A stretch of DNA of 12,273 nucleotides from Bacillota bacterium (GTDB lineage Bacteria > Bacillota_C > Negativicutes > JAEYSJ01). Shown one piece after another: positions 6,538 to 12,273 of this stretch (the stretch's first letter is position 1; every line of letters begins with the position of its first letter). The notes beneath the pieces were generated by a model. That model did not search any database and was not told where the DNA came from. It saw nothing but the letters and a program-made list of their open reading frames with translations. The stretch spans positions 1-12,273 of the forward strand of contig JAEYSJ010000281.1 in assembly GCA_023434855.1 (NCBI GenBank), written 5' to 3'. A program made the translations under genes and the position numbers.

Positions 6538-7648
6538 GTGTTATACTAATTAACTCAAGGGCAAGTTCGGCGTTGCGAAACGCCTTTTCATGGAGAGCAT
6601 TGATATGGTCCTCCCGCCGGCGATCAGGCTTACCAGTCGCGGACCACAATTCTCTTACCTTGACAAGCAAGCTGTCGGTAGTCACATTTTTTAGTGTACC
6701 TACATGCCGTTCACCCAGTGTTTCCAGAAAACGATCAATTTTCGGATCATAAGAAATACCGACCATCGGCACATGCATCACAGCCGCAAAAATCAGCGCA
6801 TGCAGTCTTATCCCGATAAGCAGCTGCAAGTTGCCTGTCAAAGACAATAATTCGGCGGTTGAATACTCCTCTTCCAAGACAGTGACAGGCTTTTTGGTGC
6901 GGCCGGCAATTTTGCGGGCAACCTCCAGATCTTCCGGCCACTGCATAGGAATGAATACAATCTTCGCGCCAAATTCATCAACGATCTGGTCAACAGCCTG
7001 GGCCAGGGCAATTTTATAATGGCTCCAGTCTTTCCATTCCCTGACGGAAATACCTACAAGCGGTGTTGCCCCTTCCAGACCGTTTTTTCGTAAAATGGTT
7101 CTACCGATTTGTTTATCTACAGGACGCATCGCCAGCACCGGATCGGCAGTAACATATACCTTAGGTGTATCTACCTTTAAACGTTTCAGTTCCTCCCGGG
7201 AGCCTTCATCCCGCACGGTAATCAGATCAACCATATTGCCGATATAACGCATAGCACCTTTGGCCAGTGCGCCCCGCACCGGGCCAATTCCTTGTGCGTA
7301 CAGCATGACAGGGGTGCCAAGTTTTTTTGCCAGCATCATAATGCTTAAATAATAGTATAAACTACGGTCACTGGTAACATCCTGCAGCAGGCTGCCCCCG
7401 CCGCTGATTAACAGCTGACTGCAGGCCAGCACCCGCACAATCTCGGGATAGTTGAGCCGGTATACTGCCGCTACGCCGTGGCGCCGGCGAGTATCCTCCG
7501 GATTGCCGGAAATAACAGTAATGCTGATATTCGGTTCAATTTCGGTTAAAGCTTCAATGATCGCCGCCAACATAGCCTCATCGCCGGCATTGGCAAAACC
7601 GTAATAACCGGAAATTACGATTTTCGGTGTTTCATCTTGCTTACTCAT
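6530..7648 (-). CDS. csaB: Polysaccharide pyruvyl transferase CsaB
   Basis: Transfers a pyruvate ketal from phosphoenolpyruvate to a secondary cell wall polymer; in Bacillus and Paenibacillus-type systems this creates the anchor bound by SLH domains. The 372 residues show the family pattern: GYYGFANAGDEAML (14-27), SGGGSLLQD (82-90), YAQGIGP near 117-123, SVREWKDW near 200, FIPMQWPED and the C-terminal IGIRLHALIFAA with a conserved histidine near 280. The absence of glycosyltransferase motifs and the CsaB-like N-terminus argue against the WcaK exopolysaccharide branch. ATG at 7648 overlaps the upstream stop as ATGAGTAA (8 bases), with AAGGAG 11 bases upstream. The flanking genes are a DUF5693 membrane protein and a yitT-like gene. 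SLH-domain proteins should be encoded elsewhere in the genome (inference). Confidence 0.94.
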   Translation of the reverse strand: MSKQDETPKIVISGYYGFANAGDEAMLAAIIEALTEIEPNISITVISGNPEDTRRRHGVAAVYRLNYPEIVRVLACSQLLISGGGSLLQDVTSDRSLYYYLSIMMLAKKLGTPVMLYAQGIGPVRGALAKGAMRYIGNMVDLITVRDEGSREELKRLKVDTPKVYVTADPVLAMRPVDKQIGRTILRKNGLEGATPLVGISVREWKDWSHYKIALAQAVDQIVDEFGAKIVFIPMQWPEDLEVARKIAGRTKKPVTVLEEEYSTAELLSLTGNLQLLIGIRLHALIFAAVMHVPMVGISYDPKIDRFLETLGERHVGTLKNVTTDSLLVKVRELWSATGKPDRRREDHINALHEKAFRNAELALELISITRR

Positions 7649-9695
7649 TCTTGGCAGGTCTCCTTCCGATTAAAGACACCCCGTACTGGAAAACCTGCAC
7701 TCCCACTACGGCCACAATTCCAAAAACCGCCCCCAAACCAAGTCCTGTAAGGGCACGCACAAAAGACATCAAAACCGGTGTCCGCATATGGGCAAAAGCC
7801 TCGACCAGCGATACCTGCCCAATGACGGCCAGTACTATCAGACCGTAATACAGCACCTGCGGCCACCGTCTGTACACAGCCATAACAGCCAGCAAAAAGG
7901 CCGGATGACCAATCAGAAATTCTTTTTCCCGCGGCCTGGCATATAATAGCTGTTCCAAAAGATGGCGCAGCCTAACCTCAACATCAGGTACCGGCACACC
8001 TGCCGTATGGCCTGAACGGCCTACATACACCCATGCCGCTACCGCCGCTATGGCCAGTATCAGAATGCTTTTTACCTTTACCGGGCAATCCAGAATACCT
8101 GCCAGTTGCTGCCAGATATTTCTGCCGTCGGTTTTTTCTCCATTGTCAAACACGTTATACCGCGTGAGAAAAATTAAAGTAATGAGAATAAGCGGAGCTA
8201 TTATCGTAAATTTCACACCCCGGAAAATCTCAATCTCCAGGAAGAAACGTATATCAGCCAGTATAGCCCCCAGATAAAACCCGCCAACTAAAGACAGAAA
8301 AACCGTCAAGGTTAGGCCGGTGAGTCCATCAGCCAATACCTGCCCGATACCTGCCGAGCCTGGCGTAATTTTACGCCAGCGGTCGATTTGCCAGGTCATA
8401 GCAAGTACCGGAAAAACTACGGCACTGGCCAGGGCGACAGCCTGCCGGGCCAATGTTCCGCCCCCCTTGAGCATGGGAAAAATGAGGGCCGCAGAAATTA
8501 TAATAAGTAGAAGATACTGATAGCGCGGCGCAAAAGGTTTAAGCAATGTCAACAATAATATGCCGGCCGCCGTTGCACCAATCGCTACCAGGGCCAATAG
8601 CAACGGACTGGCGAAATAAGGCTGGAAGGTGCCAGCAGGTCCAAAGGTAAAACCCTTGGCCTGCAACGCCTGTTTAACGCCGGAAATGTATTCCAGATTG
8701 GTTTCTACCAGATTCTTGCCTACATCCGGTTTATCAAATTTGCGCAGTAGATTAACGCGGATGTTCCGGTCATCGTCAGTTGTTGCCCAACGAAGAATGG
8801 CATCCTGTACTTTCATCTTGGGTTGTTCGTCTTTGGGAATAGTATATGCTCTGGCAGCCTGATAATTATCGGCAGCTACCATCGGCAGCAAGCCTTCCTG
8901 TTTATAGAATTGCAACTGTGACGGATCTTCAATCAGCACAAGGGTGAGACCCCGGGCTTTTACCTGCTCAACCGTCAGTGGCAGGAGATTGGGGTAACCC
9001 AAAGCTTCTTGTGCGACAAACATAAGACCGGACACCTTATCAATGCCTGACAGCCGTCTAAATACCGCATTAACATCATCAGGCCTCACTTTAGAATAAT
9101 TAGTAGGCCGGGCCATAACATAAAATCCGTAACCGGCCACTTCGCGCATTTCATCAGTAGGCAGACCCAGATTCCATTTTATTACTTTTTCATAATTAGC
9201 CTTAACCGCCAAGATTTGACGGCCACCGTCAGATAGGACTGATACCCGTTCCGGACTAAGCCGGCGGATTAAATCTTCTTTTACTTCTTCAAATACCTGC
9301 GGCTGCTGTCCGGTAACATACACATCTTCTGCCTGGATACGTCCGGTTTCCACCAGCGTCCGCCACCCCGGATCAGACAAGGCCCCGGTCCGGTATTGGC
9401 TGAGAATTTGCGAGCCAGGCACTGCCGTTACCTTGCCGCTTTTATTTAATTTCTCCAGGGTAGTTTCATAAACGGCCAGGGTAGTGATACCGGCCTCCTT
9501 AAACTTGCGCATCAGATCCGGAACGTCATGGCCTTCCAACTGAGCAAGTTCTATCAGGTCTTCATACTCCATTACCATTTCAACGCGGGAATTGTTTTCC
9601 TCAATCACATGCCGCTGCCAGCAAACAGTCAACGCCCCGATTAGCCCAATAATGATAAACACCAGCAAAACTTTATTATATTTAAAATCCGTCAA
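7641..9695 (-). CDS. DUF5693 family multi-pass membrane protein
   Basis: Membrane protein of unknown function, 684 residues from the chosen start. An N-terminal TM helix (about 8-26) is followed by an extracytoplasmic domain of about 330 residues. That domain has a TIM-barrel or polysaccharide-deacetylase-like feel (KFKEAGITTLAVYETTLEKL, KARGLTLVLIEDP), but I see no clear catalytic motif. From about 368 to the end there are roughly nine hydrophobic helices. I recognise the layout as DUF5693, a family I recall next to csaB in other Firmicutes. The start is TTG at 9695, because AAGGTGGAGA ends 5 bases before it. ATG at 9713 and another TTG at 9746 are in frame but lack good ribosome sites. Its 3' end overlaps csaB by 8 bases, suggesting a shared role in building or exporting the pyruvylated wall polymer (inference). 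Confidence 0.87.
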   Translation of the reverse strand: MTDFKYNKVLLVFIIIGLIGALTVCWQRHVIEENNSRVEMVMEYEDLIELAQLEGHDVPDLMRKFKEAGITTLAVYETTLEKLNKSGKVTAVPGSQILSQYRTGALSDPGWRTLVETGRIQAEDVYVTGQQPQVFEEVKEDLIRRLSPERVSVLSDGGRQILAVKANYEKVIKWNLGLPTDEMREVAGYGFYVMARPTNYSKVRPDDVNAVFRRLSGIDKVSGLMFVAQEALGYPNLLPLTVEQVKARGLTLVLIEDPSQLQFYKQEGLLPMVAADNYQAARAYTIPKDEQPKMKVQDAILRWATTDDDRNIRVNLLRKFDKPDVGKNLVETNLEYISGVKQALQAKGFTFGPAGTFQPYFASPLLLALVAIGATAAGILLLTLLKPFAPRYQYLLLIIISAALIFPMLKGGGTLARQAVALASAVVFPVLAMTWQIDRWRKITPGSAGIGQVLADGLTGLTLTVFLSLVGGFYLGAILADIRFFLEIEIFRGVKFTIIAPLILITLIFLTRYNVFDNGEKTDGRNIWQQLAGILDCPVKVKSILILAIAAVAAWVYVGRSGHTAGVPVPDVEVRLRHLLEQLLYARPREKEFLIGHPAFLLAVMAVYRRWPQVLYYGLIVLAVIGQVSLVEAFAHMRTPVLMSFVRALTGLGLGAVFGIVAVVGVQVFQYGVSLIGRRPAKNE

Positions 9696-9700
9696 AAATC

Positions 9701-9710
9701 TCTCCACCTT
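9701..9710 (-). promoter_or_regulatory. Ribosome binding site favouring TTG 9695 for the DUF5693 gene
   Basis: AAGGTGGAGA ends 5 bases before TTG at 9695. The alternative ATG at 9713 has only a poor A-rich stretch in front of it and would place this site inside the gene. Confidence 0.55.
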
Positions 9711-9775
9711 CATCTTTTTAAAACATATATCACTATATTTTTCCAAAAAGACAGCTATTTATGCAGTTATGCAAA

Positions 9776-9803
9776 TTTATCATATTCTGGCACGTAATAG
9801 CAA
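9776..9803 (-). promoter_or_regulatory. Candidate promoter for the DUF5693-csaB-yitT operon
   Basis: TTGCTA (9803-9798), 16 bases, then GATAAA (9781-9776): four of six matches in each box to the sigma-A consensus. It lies between the DUF2993 terminator and the DUF5693 gene, where a promoter is expected. A tandem TTATGCA repeat lies just downstream at 9759-9773. Weak evidence. Confidence 0.3.
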
Positions 9804-9830
9804 TATCCTGCCTGATTATTGTGCATATAC

Positions 9831-9856
9831 AAAAAAAATTACCCTTTGGCAAGGGT
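9831..9856 (-). terminator. Intrinsic terminator closing the secA-prfB-DUF2993 group
   Basis: On the minus strand ACCCTT (9856-9851), a four-base loop and AAGGGT (9846-9841) are followed by AA and eight T. The stem is short (6 bp) but the T-run is strong. Its first base is the last base of the DUF2993 stop codon. Confidence 0.65.
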
Positions 9857-10548
9857 TAACGCGGCCGGTTGTCGGTGTTGATAATAACCTTTCCCTGCTC
9901 CATGTCAATATCACGTACACTAACATTGAAAGGAAGCTTTTTTAAATCTACTAATTGAATCTCGGTAAGCACCGAACCGCCAATGTTACCAACAAGCATA
10001 TTATTAAGCAAAAAACGCTCAGTAACAAATTTAATTTTTTGCCCCTCGCCGATTATTTTTCCTTCCAAAGTAACGGCTACATTGGCAAAACCGCCAATAG
10101 CAAAATTACTGCTGACCTTAACATTCTCAGGAGTTATCGCGACAGTTGAGTTTTTTACTCCTTTGACAGCCTGGTTAAGATAATTGGCCAGTTCCTCCTG
10201 GGTCACGGTAACAGAGAGATCCACATCCTGTACTGTTTTCAGCACAATCTGCCGGTGACTGACAAGTGCCCCCATATCGAGCTGCGCATTGCTCAATGCC
10301 ACCTTCATATCACTGAAAGTAATCTTGTCAATTTTGGCATTAGTCTCCTGCACGGTAATTTGATCAAACTGCCCGCCAAACATATAAATTGCCGGATGTT
10401 TCACCACTGTGACGGATACATTATCACTGCCGGTAAGATTTGCCATCCCCCGGGCAACTATATCAGAAACCACCGTCGGCACCAGCGCTTCGCTGGCTGC
10501 CACCAGTGCCAGAATTACTGCCAAAATTATGATCAGGCGTTTTGACAT
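9856..10548 (-). CDS. DUF2993 (LmeA-like) membrane-anchored or secreted protein
   Basis: Hypothetical envelope protein of 230 residues. The N-terminus MSKRLIIILAVILALVAASE is a signal anchor or signal peptide, followed by VPTVVSDIVARGMANLTGSD. The rest is a beta-rich domain with alternating hydrophobic residues, including HPAIYMFGGQFDQITV, QEELANYLNQAVKG and the closing FNVSVRDIDMEQGKVII. This matches DUF2993, whose actinobacterial member LmeA binds phospholipid; a lipid-binding role here is inference. ATG at 10548 has GGAGG 10 bases upstream. Only 24 bases separate it from prfB, so it is probably cotranscribed with secA-prfB, and a terminator starts at its stop codon. It has no obvious functional tie to release factor 2. 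Confidence 0.85.
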   Translation of the reverse strand: MSKRLIIILAVILALVAASEALVPTVVSDIVARGMANLTGSDNVSVTVVKHPAIYMFGGQFDQITVQETNAKIDKITFSDMKVALSNAQLDMGALVSHRQIVLKTVQDVDLSVTVTQEELANYLNQAVKGVKNSTVAITPENVKVSSNFAIGGFANVAVTLEGKIIGEGQKIKFVTERFLLNNMLVGNIGGSVLTEIQLVDLKKLPFNVSVRDIDMEQGKVIINTDNRPR

Positions 10549-10572
10549 TTTGTATACGCCTCCATTATCTAT

Positions 10573-11671
10573 TTATAAGCCACTTTTAAGGTAAGCCTCA
10601 ATAAACAAATCAATTTCCCCGTCCATAACGGCCTGTACATTGCCGGTCTCGGCGCTGGTACGATGATCTTTTACTAAATTGTAGGGGTGGAAAACATAAG
10701 AGCGAATCTGGCTGCCCCACTCAATAGCCTGGTACTCGCCGCCGATTTCCGCTTTCTTTTCATCTTGTTTCTGCCGTTCCAGCTCGAACAATTTTGCTCG
10801 TAAGAGCCGCATACACTGTTCCCTGTTTTGAATCTGCGAGCGTTCACTCTGGCATTGCACAACTATTCCTGTGGGCATATGCGTCATACGTACGGCCGAA
10901 TCCGTCTTGTTGATATGCTGCCCGCCGGCACCGCTCGCCCGGTAAGTGTCGACTTTAAGATCCACCGGGTTGATATTTATTTCCACATTGTCAGCAATTT
11001 CCGGCATAACGTCAACGGCAACAAAAGATGTATGCCGCCGGCCGCTGGCATCGAAGGGTGAAATACGCACCAGCCGGTGAACCCCTTTCTCCGACTTTAA
11101 ATAACCATAGGCATTAACGCCTGACACTAAAATAGTAACACTTTTCACACCGGCTTCATCACCGGCCAGAAAGTCCAATGTTTCCACCTTATAGTTTTCT
11201 CTTTCCGCCCAGCGCACGTACATCCTGAGGAGCATTTGCGCCCAGTCCTGCGCCTCTGTTCCTCCGGCACCGGCGTGCAACGTCAATATAGCATTGTTAG
11301 CGTCATATTCCCCGGAAAGCATAATGGTAAGTTCCAGGTGCTCAATATCATTTACCAGGTTATTCAACGATGCCGTTACTTCCGGATATACGCTTTCATC
11401 ATTTTCATCCATGCCCAGTTGCCACAAAATAGCGATGTCGCTATAGCGGTTAGCTAAGTTGCGGAACTGCTCCACACTATCTTTCAGGCCTGTTACCTGC
11501 TGCGTGGTCTTTTGGGCTTCCGTCGGGTCATCCCAAAACCCGGGAGCTCCCATTTTGTTTTCCAGCTCAGCAATCTTCAGTTCTTTGCCTGCAATGTCAA
11601 AGAGAAGCCCTCATTTCGTTTAACTTTTGTTCCAAGTCTACAATCTGTACACGTAAATCTTCTAACAGCAA
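10573..11671 (-). CDS. prfB: Peptide chain release factor 2, expressed by +1 programmed frameshift
   Basis: Recognises UGA and UAA stop codons and triggers peptide release on the ribosome. Frame 0 runs from TTG at 11671 through 24 codons (MLLEDLRVQI...MRASL) to an in-frame TGA at 11599-11597. Shifting by +1 continues at GAC (11598) for 341 codons, giving 365 residues, the usual RF2 length. The discriminator tripeptide SPF is at 204-206 and GGQ at 249-251, nearly the E. coli positions. TTG is chosen because a TAG immediately precedes it in frame and GGGAG lies 9 bases upstream; homologous RF2 N-termini fit. It follows secA by 31 bases, a common Firmicute pairing. High RF2 reads the TGA efficiently and lowers its own synthesis (established autoregulation). 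This is not a pseudogene. Confidence 0.96.
11596..11611 (-). other. prfB: prfB +1 programmed ribosomal frameshift site
   Basis: AGGGCTTCTCTTTGAC: the slippery CTT, the TGA stop and the following C are exactly the canonical RF2 recoding core. The upstream SD-like stimulator is GAGGG, ending 5 bases before CTT. It is shorter and slightly farther away than the E. coli AGGGGG (3 bases). Confidence 0.93.
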
Positions 11672-11680
11672 CTAACTCAT

Positions 11681-11685
11681 CTCCC
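11681..11685 (-). promoter_or_regulatory. Ribosome binding site for the TTG start of prfB
   Basis: GGGAG lies 9 bases before TTG at 11671. Between them is an in-frame ATG-AGT-TAG, whose ATG touches the site and is too close to be used normally. Confidence 0.6.
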
Positions 11686-11702
11686 TGTATATACAATTCC
11701 CT

Positions 11703-12273
11703 TTACTTTCCGCAGCATTTCTTATACTTTTTGCCTGACCCGCAGGGGCATAATTCATTACGCCCGGTCTGGTCCTTGGAGACAACAGGCTGGCGCTGAT
11801 CGGCTGCCGCTTCCTCGCCTTCACCGTGAGTAGTATGGGCCTGCTGCAGGCGGTCTTCAGGCTGGCTGATAATATTAACCCGGTACATGTATTTAACAAT
11901 ATCATCCTGGATATGTTCAATCATTTGCTGGAACATATCATAGGCCTCAATTTTATACTCAATCAATGGATCGCGCTGGCCGTAAGCTCTGAGGCCAATG
12001 CCCTCGCGCAGCATATCCATGGCATCCAAGTGTTCCATCCATTTGGCATCCACTACTTTAAGCATGACTACTTTTTCCAATTCGCGCATATTGTCGGCGC
12101 CAAATAATGCCTCCCGGGCTTCAAATGCCTCAGTGGCAACCCGCAGCAATTCTTCCCGCAATTCATCCCGACTGAGCTTTTCCAAAGCTTCCTTGGTAAG
12201 TTTGCCTTCCGGAGCAAAATACTCCTCGCAATATTCAATCAGGCCGCTAAAGTCCCACTCCTCAGGGTAAACC
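11703..12273 (-). CDS. secA: Preprotein translocase ATPase SecA, C-terminal 189 residues (5' part outside window)
   Basis: SecA is the cytosolic and membrane-peripheral ATPase that drives unfolded preproteins through SecYEG. The visible part begins in YPEEWDFSGL, continues through the helical scaffold and wing region with the hallmark KWMEHLDAMDMLREG and LRAYGQRDPLIEYK, and ends after a charged linker in a SEC-C tail, NELCPCGSGKKYKKCCGK. This tail has the CxCx8CC zinc ligands and binds SecB or ribosomes in other bacteria. The catalytic DEAD motor lies upstream of the window. The stop at 11703 is 31 bases before the prfB start with no terminator between, so the two are probably one transcript. 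Confidence 0.97.
   Translation of the reverse strand, partial: VYPEEWDFSGLIEYCEEYFAPEGKLTKEALEKLSRDELREELLRVATEAFEAREALFGADNMRELEKVVMLKVVDAKWMEHLDAMDMLREGIGLRAYGQRDPLIEYKIEAYDMFQQMIEHIQDDIVKYMYRVNIISQPEDRLQQAHTTHGEGEEAAADQRQPVVSKDQTGRNELCPCGSGKKYKKCCGK

Noticed and set aside
9592..9945. A 117-codon plus-strand frame spanning the gap between the DUF5693 and DUF2993 genes
   Set aside because: It overlaps the 5' and 3' ends of two well-supported minus-strand genes and a terminator, and has no recognisable domain or ribosome site.
11553..11671. prfB as a frameshifted pseudogene or sequencing error
   Set aside because: The break is exactly at CTT-TGA-C, the conserved RF2 autoregulatory frameshift, and both frames match RF2.
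11672..11920. Minus-strand 82-codon frame inside the secA tail
   Set aside because: It is an alternative frame of secA; the secA frame with CxCx8CC is unmistakable.

Overview
All recognisable genes lie on the minus strand, so transcription runs from high to low coordinates. The content is housekeeping and envelope genes of a Firmicute. SecA ends in a SEC-C zinc tail and is followed by prfB; transketolase is split into two genes; FtsEX is paired with a coiled-coil M23 protein; CsaB and YitT are present. Protein flavour (FtsX, SecA tail, CsaB) and strong GGAGG-type ribosome binding sites suggest an anaerobic spore-former type, most likely Negativicutes (Sporomusa/Pelosinus-like). This placement is an impression from the translations, not a computed phylogeny.

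Layout in transcription order. (1) 12273-9831: the 3' end of secA, prfB with a +1 programmed frameshift, and a membrane-anchored DUF2993-like protein, closed by a hairpin/T-tract terminator that begins in the last stop codon. (2) 9695-5649: a DUF5693-type membrane protein, csaB and a yitT-like gene, tightly coupled (8-base overlap, then a 6-base gap) and closed by a terminator directly after the yitT stop. (3) 5604-3750: the N- and C-terminal halves of transketolase, 21 bases apart, closed by a strong terminator. (4) 3701-3598: an intergenic inverted-repeat element built from 9-base CGCCAAG-type units. (5) 3548-2811: a lone site-2-protease-like M50 peptidase. (6) 2672-1: ftsE, ftsX (11-base overlap) and an M23 peptidase with signal peptide and coiled coil, cut by the window's left edge.

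Functionally, groups 2 and 6 are about the cell envelope. FtsEX is expected to control the M23 hydrolase across the membrane, and CsaB is expected to pyruvylate a wall polymer that anchors SLH-domain proteins. Group 1 serves secretion and translation termination, and group 3 the non-oxidative pentose phosphate pathway. Six of the eleven visible starts are inferred to be TTG or GTG, chosen from Shine-Dalgarno spacing.

No clearly new multi-gene system is visible. The least explained items are the 3598-3701 repeat, the DUF5693 and DUF2993 proteins, and the orphan M50 protease. No gene-free stretch exceeds 300 bases. The longest are 3549-3804 (repeat plus terminator) and 9696-9855 (terminator plus probable promoter).
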